From Persicitalea sp963803495 (GTDB taxonomy: Bacteria; Bacteroidota; Bacteroidia; Cytophagales; Spirosomataceae): a stretch of 64,000 bases of DNA. Position 1 is the first letter of the stretch. Every line of letters starts with the position of its first letter. This document shows positions 48,249 to 57,471 of the stretch, in pieces. The stretch is from positions 5,146,001-5,210,000 of the forward strand of contig CAWDMP010000002.1 in NCBI GenBank assembly GCA_963803495.1, written 5' to 3'. The notes under the pieces are model-generated. The model worked only from the letters and a program-made list of their open reading frames with translations, did not search any database and was not told the origin of the DNA. The translations under genes were made by a program, and so were the position numbers.

Positions 48249-48566
48249 ATGGAAGACAACAACAAACGCTATTACGATACGAACGAAGTGGCCGAAATTG
48301 TCGGTTGCAATGCTTCGGCCTTACGATTTTGGGAAAAAGAATTTCCCCACCTGCAACCCGAACGCGACTCCCGCAACCGCCGCCGCTACACGCAGGCGGA
48401 CATCGAGATCGTCAAAAAGATCGTGCACCAACGGCGCGATCAGGGCCGGACCGTCCAGGGGGCCAGGCAACAGCTCAACCAACGTGAAATGGCCCACAAC
48501 CTCATCAACCGCATGAAGCGGGTCAGAGGGTTTTTGGAGGAGATAAAGGAAGCTTTGGAGGAGTAG
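48249..48566 (+). CDS. MerR family transcriptional regulator
   Basis: A 105-residue protein with an N-terminal MerR winged helix (YYDTNEVAEIVGCNASALRF, then WEKEFPHLQPERD and RNRRRYTQADIEIVKKI) and a short C-terminal helix for dimerisation. It lacks a cysteine-rich sensor end, so metal sensing is unlikely. Such short MerR proteins are common in Bacteroidota and sit alone. It may bind its own promoter. Confidence 0.88.
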   Translation: MEDNNKRYYDTNEVAEIVGCNASALRFWEKEFPHLQPERDSRNRRRYTQADIEIVKKIVHQRRDQGRTVQGARQQLNQREMAHNLINRMKRVRGFLEEIKEALEE

Positions 48567-48661
48567 CATGTGATCCTGATGGTGTCTTTCTTCTCTGAAA
48601 AACTTTGTGGAGATCATAGAGTTTATAGCGCTGTGAAACTCAGTGACCCCAAACAAGACAA

Positions 48662-49891
48662 ATGAAAATTCGTAAAGTACTTACCGCCGGAATTCTGCTG
48701 GTAGCGTGGAATGCCCACGCCCAAACCCTCGACTCCCAAGCCATCTCAGCGCACATCGAGTACCTGGCGTCCGACTCGCTTGAAGGGCGCGGTACCGGCA
48801 CGGTGGGCGAGATAAAGGCCGCCAACTACATCGCCGATTGGTTCAGGAAAGCGGGATTGCAGCCTATGGGTAGCAACGGCAGTTTTTTTCAGCCTTTCGG
48901 GGTGATGATCCAATACGAAGGCGTCCCGCATCAGGTTACGGCAAGAAACGTGACGGGTTATCTCGACAATAGTGCGGCGCAAACGGTGGTAGTCGGGGCG
49001 CACTATGATCATCTGGGCAAAGGGTACCAAAGTGGCTCGCTGACGCCGGACAGCGAAGCCCTGATTCACAACGGAGCCGACGATAATGCCTCCGGTGTGG
49101 CGGGGATCATCGAGCTGGCGCGCTATTTTGCCGAGAATAGGGTGCGGGAGAAGTACAATATTTTATTCGTGGCTTTTTCGGGAGAAGAGCTGGGCCTGCT
49201 GGGTTCCAAGTACTTCGCGAACCATCCGACGGTCCCGATGGAATCCGTGGCTTGCATGATCAACATGGACATGATCGGACGGTTGGATGCCACCAAAGGA
49301 CTCACCATTGGTGGATGGGGTACCAGTCCCGCCTGGGGAAAGGTCGTGCCCGGGTTGGCTGAGGAGAATGATCTCAAATACGCAGTCGACTCGTCGGGCG
49401 TCGGGCCTTCGGACCATACCTCGTTCTACCTGAAGCAGAAACCCGTGCTTTTCTTCTTTACCGGCGTTCATTCCGACTATCATAAAACCACCGACGACGC
49501 CGAAAAAATCAATGCGGTCGGGGAGCAGAAAATTCTGCGATTGATTGCCGGCATCATCAGCAAGTTGGACGGAGCGCCGACGTCGGTGGCTTTCACCGAA
49601 GCGGGCAATCCGCACACGCAGGAGGTACAATCCGATTTTAAGGTGACGCTCGGTGTTATCCCCGATTATAGTTTCAACGGTCGCGGCCTGCGGCTCGACG
49701 CCATCACCCAGGGCCGTCCGGCGGCCCGCGCGGGTATGGAGGCGGGCGACATTGTGACCAAAATGGGCGAATTTCCCATCAAGGACATCTACGACTACAT
49801 GAAATCGCTGGGGCAATTTGAAAAAGGCCAAAGTACCGAGGTCGAGATCAACCGAAACAAGGAGTCTAGAATTTTACGAGTGACTTTCTAG
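48662..49891 (+). CDS. M28 family aminopeptidase with C-terminal PDZ domain
   Basis: A 409-residue secreted protein with a Sec signal (AWNAHAQ). The M28 zinc peptidase core shows the metal ligands in order: VVGAHYDHLG, HNGADDNASGVAG, FSGEELGLLGS, INMDMIGRL and TGVHSDYHKTTDD. A PDZ domain occupies about residues 315-409 (LDAITQGRPAARAGMEAGD). The enzyme should release amino acids from short peptides in the periplasm or outside. It follows the MerR gene by 95 bases. Confidence 0.92.
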   Translation: MKIRKVLTAGILLVAWNAHAQTLDSQAISAHIEYLASDSLEGRGTGTVGEIKAANYIADWFRKAGLQPMGSNGSFFQPFGVMIQYEGVPHQVTARNVTGYLDNSAAQTVVVGAHYDHLGKGYQSGSLTPDSEALIHNGADDNASGVAGIIELARYFAENRVREKYNILFVAFSGEELGLLGSKYFANHPTVPMESVACMINMDMIGRLDATKGLTIGGWGTSPAWGKVVPGLAEENDLKYAVDSSGVGPSDHTSFYLKQKPVLFFFTGVHSDYHKTTDDAEKINAVGEQKILRLIAGIISKLDGAPTSVAFTEAGNPHTQEVQSDFKVTLGVIPDYSFNGRGLRLDAITQGRPAARAGMEAGDIVTKMGEFPIKDIYDYMKSLGQFEKGQSTEVEINRNKESRILRVTF

Positions 49892-49895
49892 TACC

Positions 49896-50643
49896 TTAAA
49901 GTACGGCCGTAAACAGATCTTGCGAGATACCTACTTCACTAAGAGTGGCCCCGCCCGCCGTGTCTGGAAATCGTGAGGGTACAGGGCCAAGCCGATGCTC
50001 GGTAGCGACTTCTAGGCCATTGTCCAGGTTTTCCATTTCTCCCAGGTGGCCTTCGACGCCCCCAATCGGAATGATCGACACCCAAAGCTTGAACGCTTTG
50101 GGACGCCCGTCGTCGTCCAGCAGCCAAAGGTAGCTGTCGCCGGGTGTGACGCCGCCGTTGGTGTAGGTTACGAGCAGGGCGTCGTTCGCCGTCTTCATCT
50201 TGCACGATGCACGCATTGTACCCTTGATCCATCGCTTTGGTGGGCGCGATGAACCAAAACGAATCGTTACAGAATATCTCCCAGGCATTGCCGCGCTTCT
50301 TGTCCAGGTTATTGCCCGTGACTTCCGCTCCGTCGTCGTAGGCTTTGCCTTTTTGCCATTCGTCCAGGTTGAGCAGTACTTTGTTGTCTCGCCATTTTAC
50401 TTCCACCAGGTTTCGCTTTCGGTCCCACACGTAGTGATGCGTGCCGTTGAAAGTCCAGGTCAGGATACCTGTTTCGGCCAGGTTTTCGCTACCCACGGCG
50501 GCCATCATTTTTTCGGCTAGTTGGTCGGCCTCGGGGCCCGACTGGCCCGCGGGGAGGGGTTCGTTGTACAGGAGGTAGGCACCGACAAACAGAAGCACGA
50601 GTACGACTACGATGATGCCGAGTACACGGAAGAGTTTTTTCAT
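49896..50643 (-). CDS. Hypothetical membrane-anchored protein, broken by about three indels
   Basis: The N-terminus has one membrane anchor (residues about 5-26) followed by ADQLAEKMMAAVGSENLAET and GILTWTFNGTHHYVWDRKRN. The frame breaks near 50220 (one extra base), where GYNACIVQDED should read GTMRASCKMKTANDALLVTY. The next part is TNGGVTPGDSYLWLLDDDGR, then KLWVSIIPIGG. Another compensating pair of indels near 49950-49975 is suggested by TLTISDTAGG. Unbroken, the protein would be about 248 residues. I know no named family; it is typical of envelope proteins in Cytophagales. Confidence 0.6.
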
Positions 50644-50686
50644 AAAATAAAAATTTCTGTATTTTTAACCAGACCGGTGGCCATTG

Positions 50687-51063
50687 TCAATACATCGTGT
50701 TTTGGTTGGCGGCCGTCTCGGGTACTTGTTGAATAGCGTCCAGTGTTCGACAATCTTTCCAGCTTCATTGAATCTAAAAAAATCCATCGTTACATACTGG
50801 TCGTTGCCGGGCCAAACCTGGTGGGTGTGCAACGCGACCAAATCTCCTTCGGCCACCGCCCTGACAAAATCAATGGATTTGTCGGGGTAATCTTCCTGCA
50901 TCCGTTCAAAGTACCCGATGAAAGCTTCGGGGCCGTCGGCTACAAGCGGATTGTGCTGAATATATTCGTCGCCAATGTATAGCTCAACCGCCTGCCGGGG
51001 ATCGCCTTCGTAAGCCATTTTGTAAAAGGCAATGGCGCTTTGCTTGTTTTGAGATAGGTTCAT
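50687..51063 (-). CDS. SnoaL-like/NTF2-fold protein with a late frameshift
   Basis: The body is a typical NTF2-like polyketide cyclase/SnoaL protein (IAFYKMAYEGDPRQAVELYI, then EYIQHNPLVADGPEAFI and VALHTHQVWPGNDQY). At about 50741 a base is missing: EHWTLFNKYPRRPP should continue EHWDAIQQVPETAANQNTMY and stop at 50687. The start is the ATG at 51063. Predicted soluble, about 126 residues. Its substrate is unknown; such proteins are often small-molecule isomerases. Confidence 0.75.
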
Positions 51064-51109
51064 CTTGATCTTAAGATTAACTTTGGGGTAAGGCTTAGGC
51101 GCAATTTAT

Positions 51110-51700
51110 TTATACCTGAAAGCCATTTTTCAACATTAATTCCCAAACGCTGATTTCGTGACCGTCGATCACCTCGATGGGCAGGTCCCAACTGAGTAGT
51201 TCCCACTTCTTGGCGTTGTCGGCCACCAATACGCGCTGCGAAGCCGGAAAAACCCAGATGACGCGCTCGACGCCCCAAGCTAGCAGGCGTTCTGTTTTTT
51301 TATTGCTGTACTCCTCTTGGGTTTGGAAAAATTCCGATTCGTCCATTTTTATATCTACTTCGATCACTACGTCAGGAACATCTTCGGAATAATTGGTCGA
51401 ATGAAACCCAACTGGAAATTTCCCTTCTCTATAAATGGCAATATCGGCCGCGAAATTGGTGTTTTTTTCAAGGTGCAACCCTAATTCAGAGGTAGCCAGG
51501 AAATAAGTTTCAGGAAGAAATTTTATCAGATTTCTTAGAATGCATCCAATAATGAATGATTGAAGCTTACTGGACCCCATATTAATTTCTTCAATTTTTT
51601 TTGTCCCTAAAATAAAGTCTTTGTACCCTTTCCGATAAATCGGATGGCCGTCGAACTCTTCGTAAAACAGGATTTTGGGAATTTGCTTGGTCGTTTCCAT
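51110..51700 (-). CDS. Uma2 family (DUF820) PD-(D/E)XK nuclease-like protein
   Basis: The 196-residue product has the Uma2 signature: MGSSKLQSFIIGCILRNLIK, ATSELGLHLE, NFAADIAIYR and PDVVIEVDIKMDE. The acidic residues in the last two supply the PD-(D/E)XK-type site. Most Uma2 proteins are of unknown role. Its AT-rich start resembles accessory rather than core genes. A -7-like CAAATATA (TATATTTG on the coding strand) lies at 51720-51727. Confidence 0.82.
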   Translation of the reverse strand: METTKQIPKILFYEEFDGHPIYRKGYKDFILGTKKIEEINMGSSKLQSFIIGCILRNLIKFLPETYFLATSELGLHLEKNTNFAADIAIYREGKFPVGFHSTNYSEDVPDVVIEVDIKMDESEFFQTQEEYSNKKTERLLAWGVERVIWVFPASQRVLVADNAKKWELLSWDLPIEVIDGHEISVWELMLKNGFQV

Positions 51701-51825
51701 AATGACTTGGCTATTTTTTCAAATATAGGAAATATGCAATGAACATCTCAGTTCCCGAGGCGGTCAATGCAACGTTTTCGCCCTGAATTCGTGTTGTATC
51801 CAAAATCAATGTACCTACATCAGTT

Positions 51826-52872
51826 ATGGAAATCGGAATCAGCACTTTTGTCGAAAACACCCCGGATCCGGCGACCGGACAACTCCTCAGCCCGCATCAG
51901 CGGATGGCGAACCTCATGGAAGAGATCGAACTCGCCGATCAACTTGGCCTGGACGTCTTTGCCATTGGCGAACACCACCGTCCCGATTTCGTGGTATCGT
52001 CACCGGCGGTCGTGCTGGCGGCGGCGGCGGTCAAAACCAAAAATATTAGGCTTTCCAGCGCCGTGACGGTGCTCAGTTCCGATGATCCGGTGCGGGTGTT
52101 CCAGGATTTTGCGCACGTCGACCTGCTTTCCGAGGGCCGGGCCGAGATTATGGCGGGGCGTGGCTCGTTCATCGAGTCATTTCCGCTGTTTGGCAATGAC
52201 ATGAAGGATTACCACGCGCTCTTCTCCGAGAAACTGGAACTCCTGATTCAGCTCAACAAAAACGAAAAGGTAAGTTGGCGTGGTAAGCTTCGTCCCTCCA
52301 TCGACAACCGCGGCGTATACCCCCGTCCGTTCCAGGCCGAGCTGCCCATTTGGGTGGCAGTGGGAGGTACTCCCGAATCGGTGGTAAGGGCAGCGACTCA
52401 TGGACTGCCTATGGCGCTGGCCATTATCGGTGGCGGGCCGGAGCGCTTCGTGCCGTTCACCGATCTATACAAGACTACCTACACCAAGGCCGGGCACGAT
52501 AGCACCAAAATGCAATTGGCCATCAACTCGCACGGGTACCTGGCCGACGATTCTCAGCGGGCCGCCCAGGAATTTTATGGCCCTTACGCTCACGTAATGA
52601 GTCAAATAGGTCGCGAGCGCGGCTGGCCCGCCATGAACCGGGCGCACTACGAATCGCTGCGCGGACCGGGTGGATCGCTGCTGGTGGGGAGTCCGCAAGA
52701 AGTAATCGATAAAATCTTGTGGGAGCACGAGCTGTTCGGCAACACGCGCTTCCTGCTGCACATCAGTGTGGGTACTTTACCCCATAAGCAGGTACTGCAC
52801 GCAATCGAGCTGCTGGGAAGCGTGGTCGCCCCGGCCGTGCGGGAGGCCGTGGGCCAGGTAGTGATGAGCTAG
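51826..52872 (+). CDS. LLM class flavin-dependent oxidoreductase (luciferase-like monooxygenase)
   Basis: A 348-residue TIM-barrel protein of the bacterial luciferase family. MEIGISTFVENTPDP, then ELADQLGLDVFAIGEHHRPD, LSSAVTVLSSDDPVRVFQDF and EIMAGRGSFIESFPLFG match the FMN-dependent LLM group found beside oxidoreductase operons. It uses reduced FMN to oxidise an unidentified substrate. The start gives a complete first strand. Monocistronic. Confidence 0.88.
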   Translation: MEIGISTFVENTPDPATGQLLSPHQRMANLMEEIELADQLGLDVFAIGEHHRPDFVVSSPAVVLAAAAVKTKNIRLSSAVTVLSSDDPVRVFQDFAHVDLLSEGRAEIMAGRGSFIESFPLFGNDMKDYHALFSEKLELLIQLNKNEKVSWRGKLRPSIDNRGVYPRPFQAELPIWVAVGGTPESVVRAATHGLPMALAIIGGGPERFVPFTDLYKTTYTKAGHDSTKMQLAINSHGYLADDSQRAAQEFYGPYAHVMSQIGRERGWPAMNRAHYESLRGPGGSLLVGSPQEVIDKILWEHELFGNTRFLLHISVGTLPHKQVLHAIELLGSVVAPAVREAVGQVVMS

Positions 52873-52985
52873 CCAGCCGTACTTGGATGAAACAACCCGC
52901 TTTTCTCGTAGAAAAACGGTTAACTTGCAAATGAATAACAGCAATCTGACAGGGCTGAGGTACCCCTGATCCCTATCAATAATAA

Positions 52986-55157
52986 ATGAATGCAAGTCCG
53001 TTGCCCCCAAATGAAACAGAGCGCCTGGCGGCGGTCAGGAGTTATAATATTCTCGATACACTTCCAGAGGCCGACTATGATGCCATCACGAAACTAGCCG
53101 CTTACATTTGCCAGACTCCGGTGGCGATCGTCAGCCTGGTGGATGAAGACCGGCAGTGGTTCAAATCGCACCATGGCCTGGAACAAAATGAGACTAGCCG
53201 AGACATTGCGTTTTGCGCGGAGAACATCCTCGACGCTTCCGGGCCACTGGTCATCGAGGACGCTCGTCTGGACGAGCGGTTTGCCACCAACCCACTCGTA
53301 ACGGGCGAGCCAAACATTGTATTCTATGCGGGTGTGCCCCTGGTGAATTCTCAGGGCTATGCTTTGGGTTCGTTGTGCGTGATCGACAGCCAGCCCAGGC
53401 AGCTTTCGGAAGAACAGCTTTCGGCTTTGGGGCTACTGTCGAAGCAAGTGATGCGTCTGCTCGAACTACGAAAAGCCAACGATCGGCTTTTGGCCAACGA
53501 ACGACAGTCCAGTCGAGTAAGCAGTGAAAAGGAAACAACGCGCGTAGCGTTGGCTGAGAGTGAAACCCGGTTTCGATCACTGGTGCACGAGGCCCCCATC
53601 GCCATGCTGGTGTATGAAGGCCCCGATATGGTACTGAGCGAGGCTAACCCACTCATGCTGCAGATCCTTGGTCGGGGGGAGGAAATTCTGGGGAAACCCT
53701 TGATGGAAGCTGTCCCTGAACTGAGGGAGACGGCAGTACTGGAAAGGTACCGTAACGTGCTGGCCACGGGGGAGACGTACCAGCAAAACGGCGAACGTAT
53801 CCTGCTTGTCAAAAACGGCGAACCCTACTGGGGATACTACGATTACACCTACAAGGGTCTCTACGACGAAAAAGGCGAAATCTACGGCGTGGTGTGCACA
53901 GCCGTTGAAGTCACCTCCCAAATCGTATCGCAACAGGCACTGGCCGCCAGTGAGGCGCGCTTTCGTGAAATGGTGCAGAAGGCTCCGGTGGCCATGATGG
54001 TGCTTCGTGACAAAAACCTGACAATCGAAGTAGCAAACGATGCCATGCTTGCATTGCTAGGCAGGGATGCCTCGATTATTGGCGAACCTGCACTGGACGG
54101 TATTCCAGAATTGGAAACGCAGCCTATTTGGAAGATCGTCAGTGAAGTTTATGAAAGTGGTGAACCTTACTTCGCGGACGAGCTACCGGTGAAATTTGAG
54201 AAAAACGGACAGCCTCACAAGGGATACTATACTTTCAATTGCCTTCCCCTTAACGAGGCAGGCGAAACCGTGGGGGTGCTGCAAGTTGCCGTCGATATGA
54301 CCAACCAGGTGCTGGCCCGAAGGAAATTGCAGGAGAGCGAAACGCGCTACCGCGAATTGGCGGTTAAGTTGGAGGCGCACGTGGCCACCAGGACCCAGCA
54401 GCTCGTCACGGCTAACCAGGACTTGGTCAGGTCCAACGACGGCTTGCAACAATTTGCTTACATCGCTTCTCACGATTTGCAGGAGCCGCTTCGGAAAATA
54501 CAGTCGTTCAGCTCGATGCTTAGGAATAAGTACGGCAAAAAATTAGGCGAGGATGGGCTTGGCTACCTGGATCGGATGCATTCCGCCAGCGGCCGAATGT
54601 CCACGCTGATCAAGGATTTGCTCACGTACTCCCAAATTTCCACCCGCCAGCAACGCTACGGTATGGTAGCGCTCAATGAGGTGGTATCGGACTCCCTGAC
54701 TACGTTGGAATGGCAAATCGAGGAACGGAAGGCAAAGGTAGTGGTAGCCAAACTACCTACCATCGAGGGCGACGCCTCGCAGTTGAGGCAGCTTTTCCAG
54801 AACCTGCTCTCCAATGCTTTGAAGTTCACCCCGGCTGGTGAAAATCCCCAGTTACGCGTCGCGTACACCCCATGCACGCGCGCTGATTTGCCCGACAAAA
54901 TGAACCCTAATAGCTCGGCGACGCAATTTCATAAGATCGACATCAAAGATCAGGGCGTAGGCTTCGACACGCAGTATTTGGACAGAATCTTTCAGGTATT
55001 CCAGCGGCTGCACGGCAAGAGCGAATTCCCGGGTACGGGCATAGGACTGGCGATCTGTCAGCGGGTAGTCGAAAATCACGGTGGTGGCATTACAGCCACT
55101 AGCGAAGACGGTCAGGGAGCTACTTTCGTCGTGTACCTACCGAGTGAGATCGCGTAA
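52986..55157 (+). CDS. Sensor histidine kinase with GAF and two PAS domains
   Basis: The 723-residue cytoplasmic kinase has a GAF domain (about 5-165, ILDTLPEADYDAITKLAAYI, DASGPLVIEDAR), two PAS domains (about 197-320 and 321-440, ESETRFRSLVHEAPIAML and ASEARFREMVQKAPVAMMV), a short coiled coil and a HisKA/HATPase_c core. The phosphoacceptor is His496 in SHDLQEPLRKI. The ATP site has FQNLLSNALKFTP and GTGIGLAICQRVVE. There is no membrane segment, so it senses an intracellular or diffusible cue. No response regulator lies next to it. Confidence 0.93.
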   Translation: MNASPLPPNETERLAAVRSYNILDTLPEADYDAITKLAAYICQTPVAIVSLVDEDRQWFKSHHGLEQNETSRDIAFCAENILDASGPLVIEDARLDERFATNPLVTGEPNIVFYAGVPLVNSQGYALGSLCVIDSQPRQLSEEQLSALGLLSKQVMRLLELRKANDRLLANERQSSRVSSEKETTRVALAESETRFRSLVHEAPIAMLVYEGPDMVLSEANPLMLQILGRGEEILGKPLMEAVPELRETAVLERYRNVLATGETYQQNGERILLVKNGEPYWGYYDYTYKGLYDEKGEIYGVVCTAVEVTSQIVSQQALAASEARFREMVQKAPVAMMVLRDKNLTIEVANDAMLALLGRDASIIGEPALDGIPELETQPIWKIVSEVYESGEPYFADELPVKFEKNGQPHKGYYTFNCLPLNEAGETVGVLQVAVDMTNQVLARRKLQESETRYRELAVKLEAHVATRTQQLVTANQDLVRSNDGLQQFAYIASHDLQEPLRKIQSFSSMLRNKYGKKLGEDGLGYLDRMHSASGRMSTLIKDLLTYSQISTRQQRYGMVALNEVVSDSLTTLEWQIEERKAKVVVAKLPTIEGDASQLRQLFQNLLSNALKFTPAGENPQLRVAYTPCTRADLPDKMNPNSSATQFHKIDIKDQGVGFDTQYLDRIFQVFQRLHGKSEFPGTGIGLAICQRVVENHGGGITATSEDGQGATFVVYLPSEIA

Positions 55158-55186
55158 GGTATTGCCTATTCAACCGCCAGTAAGTC

Positions 55187-55378
55187 TTAGAATCGATGCA
55201 GCCATTGTACCTGCAAACTGAGCGCGTAAGCACGGATTCTATCAGCTCCTTCTACAGACTGAATAATATACTGAAAAGTAGGCTGGAGGATCAAAGAGCT
55301 ATTCTCTTTCAGGTCGATGATGCCACCAATTCCCAAAAGCGGGGCCATTACGATGTCCTCTGATATATCACTTTTCAT
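55187..55378 (-). pseudogene. C-terminal remnant of an outer-membrane beta-barrel protein
   Basis: Only 63 residues survive, starting MKSDISEDIVMAPLLGIGGI. The strands alternate hydrophobic residues (SSLILQPTFQYIIQSVEG, then IRAYALSLQVQWLHRF) and end in a terminal Phe, as in small barrel proteins. A stop codon lies just upstream, so no complete barrel is encoded. Confidence 0.4.
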
Positions 55379-55394
55379 GCATCACCTAGAAACC

Positions 55395-56510
55395 TCACTC
55401 AAAGAGCGGTACGCTCACCCTTTCCCCGCCTTTCATAGCGGACTCGTGCGCGCAGATGCCGGCGCAGGTGTAGTTGGCGGCCAGGGCGGCGTCGACGGCG
55501 GAGTCGCGGCCCTCGACGATGGCGGCGACGAATTCCTGGACCAGGTGCGGGTGCGAGCCGCCGTGGCCCGCGCCCTGCAAGAAGGACACGTGATTGGGGT
55601 CGTCGATGGTCTGCCGTTTAGTGAATTGTTTTATGGGCTCGATCAGCCGGTCGTCGGTGTCGGGTACATCAATGCGCTCGGCGTCTTCACCGCCGGGAAA
55701 AATTACGTGGCTCTCATCCTCCAATTGCTCCCACTCGAACGACATCTTGGTACCGTACACATCGTAACTCTCACGGTATTGGCGCACCACATCGAACAGC
55801 GAGCGCGTCGCTTCGGCGACTACGTCCGAATCTTTAAGGGTAAACGTGGCCGTTTCGACGGCAAAAGGCGAGTTGTAGCGGCTCGCTAAGTCATCCGACA
55901 AGCGGCCCGAGCCGTGACAAACGACCGTTTCGGCCTTGGTGTTGTTGATTCTGAGCAGGGGCGAAATAGCGTGAGTCCCGTTCAGCATGGGTGGGTAGCC
56001 TTTCCAGTACTCGTCCCAGCCGGGCATGCTCATATCCTGAATATGCGAGCCGCGTACAAACTGAATCCGGCCTAGTTCACCCGCTTCGGCGAGTTTCAAA
56101 CCATACAAAAATTCGCGGGTATACAGGGCCGTTTCCATCATCATGTACACCTTACCCGACTTGCGCTTGGCGTCCACGATCGCCATGCAGTCCTCCTTGG
56201 TCATGGCCATCGGGATGGTGCAGGCGGTATGTTTATCGGCGTTCAGCGAGGCCAGCGTCATGCGGGCGTGGTCGGGCACGGGCGTCACGATGTGGATCGC
56301 GTCGACGTCGTCGCGATTGGGAATGTCGTCAAAATGCTCGAATACCAGATTGGGGTCGAGGTTGTATTTTTCCTGCAACTCGTCGCGCACAGCCTGGCGG
56401 CGCGTACAGATACCGACGGCTTTGATGTTAGGATGTTTCTGATAAATCGGAATAAATTCTTTTCCAAAACCCATGCCTACGATGACGATGTTAGTTGCTG
56501 TGTTACTCAT
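55395..56510 (-). CDS. Gfo/Idh/MocA family oxidoreductase
   Basis: A 371-residue cytoplasmic protein with an N-terminal NAD(P) Rossmann fold (NIVIVGMGFGKEFIPIYQKH) and a C-terminal sugar-binding domain. The motif AIHIVTPVPDHARM, then HTACTIPMAMTKEDC, is the usual EKP-loop region, but the EKP motif is replaced by IPM, so the canonical lysine is absent. These enzymes oxidise sugars or sugar derivatives, for example to 3-keto-glycosides. It lies at the end of the minus-strand locus behind the ThuA lipoprotein and may be in the same transcript. Confidence 0.85.
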   Translation of the reverse strand: MSNTATNIVIVGMGFGKEFIPIYQKHPNIKAVGICTRRQAVRDELQEKYNLDPNLVFEHFDDIPNRDDVDAIHIVTPVPDHARMTLASLNADKHTACTIPMAMTKEDCMAIVDAKRKSGKVYMMMETALYTREFLYGLKLAEAGELGRIQFVRGSHIQDMSMPGWDEYWKGYPPMLNGTHAISPLLRINNTKAETVVCHGSGRLSDDLASRYNSPFAVETATFTLKDSDVVAEATRSLFDVVRQYRESYDVYGTKMSFEWEQLEDESHVIFPGGEDAERIDVPDTDDRLIEPIKQFTKRQTIDDPNHVSFLQGAGHGGSHPHLVQEFVAAIVEGRDSAVDAALAANYTCAGICAHESAMKGGERVSVPLFE

Positions 56511-56570
56511 AAAGGGGTGTTACGTTTGTGCTGTATTGAATGATTTGTGTTTAGGGTGGAAAGGTAAAAG

Positions 56571-56630
56571 GGGGGACGGGGGTACGGTTCTATTACCTAA
56601 AAAAAGCGATAGCAGATAGCGCCGTCCCCC
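56571..56630. repeat. Inverted repeat between ThuA and Gfo/Idh/MocA genes
   Basis: GGGGGACGG (56571-56579) and CCGTCCCCC (56622-56630) are exact 9-base complements with a 42-base loop containing an A run. The 3' arm ends 4 bases before the ThuA stop. It may terminate or attenuate the transcript ahead of the Gfo/Idh/MocA gene. Confidence 0.55.
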
Positions 56631-56633
56631 TTC

Positions 56634-57371
56634 CTATCTTCGCGCCGCCCACTTGACCGAATTGCGGAGAATGGTTTTATACGGTTCGATGGTATGCGAG
56701 GCCACGTCGTGGCCGAGGGCGATGCCGACGATGCGGCCTTTGGGGTAGTCGACGGTGAAAATGCTGGGAAATACTTCGGGGCCAGTCGTGGCCTTGGCCG
56801 TAGCCAGTACCTCGATCGGGGTTCCGGCGGCGTCGGGCTTGAAGTAATAGAGCTCGTCGTCCAGCTTAAAAGTTGCGGGGACGCCTTTCATGATAGGGCT
56901 GTTTTGGTCGGTGACTGTGACATCGAAGGTACCGTACTTGTTGTGGCCTTTCGAGCCCCCACCTACGAGTTTTTGGTTGTACTCGGGCCAGTCGTTCCAG
57001 TTGTACCAGAGGGCCGGATGCGCCAGTACCAACCCCTTGCCCGCGTCCACGAAAGCAAAAATCGCTCTCCGCGTCGCGTCATCTTGGATGGGTTGGTTGT
57101 TGGCAAGGTATAATACATCCACACCCGAAAGCTTGGATAGGATCGACGTGGGGTCGTCGGTGTACTCGACCGAAGCGAGGCCATCCATTTGCAGGGTAGC
57201 CACATCCTCACCCTTGTACCATTTATCGAAATCGTGCGACGAGCCGCCGCCGACCAGCAGTACTCTAATTGGCTTCTTGCCCGACGGCATGCCTGCGTTC
57301 TTGGAGCAGGCCACGCCGATCAAGACTAAAAATGCTAAGGCCAGCGTAGATTTAAAATAGGTTTTTATCAT
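56634..57371 (-). CDS. ThuA domain lipoprotein
   Basis: From ATG 57371 the product is 245 residues with a lipoprotein signal (FLVLIGVAC). The mature part is a ThuA trehalose-utilisation domain: VLLVGGGSSHDFDKWYKGED, DVLYLANNQPIQDD, GLVLAHPALWYNWNDWPEY and PKGRIVGIALGHDVAS. An in-frame upstream start at 57461 would add 30 non-signal residues. ThuA domains have a glutamine amidotransferase-like fold and are linked to disaccharide use, but the reaction is uncertain. The 1186-residue protein upstream carries a second ThuA domain. Confidence 0.88.
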   Translation of the reverse strand: MIKTYFKSTLALAFLVLIGVACSKNAGMPSGKKPIRVLLVGGGSSHDFDKWYKGEDVATLQMDGLASVEYTDDPTSILSKLSGVDVLYLANNQPIQDDATRRAIFAFVDAGKGLVLAHPALWYNWNDWPEYNQKLVGGGSKGHNKYGTFDVTVTDQNSPIMKGVPATFKLDDELYYFKPDAAGTPIEVLATAKATTGPEVFPSIFTVDYPKGRIVGIALGHDVASHTIEPYKTILRNSVKWAARR

Positions 57372-57471
57372 TTCTGGGTTTTTAGGTATTTGGTTGTTAG
57401 GTGTTAGGCCTGAAACGGTACCTTGGCCGGGGAGACGCAGATCACGGAATTTACTATTCACACATTCAAAA

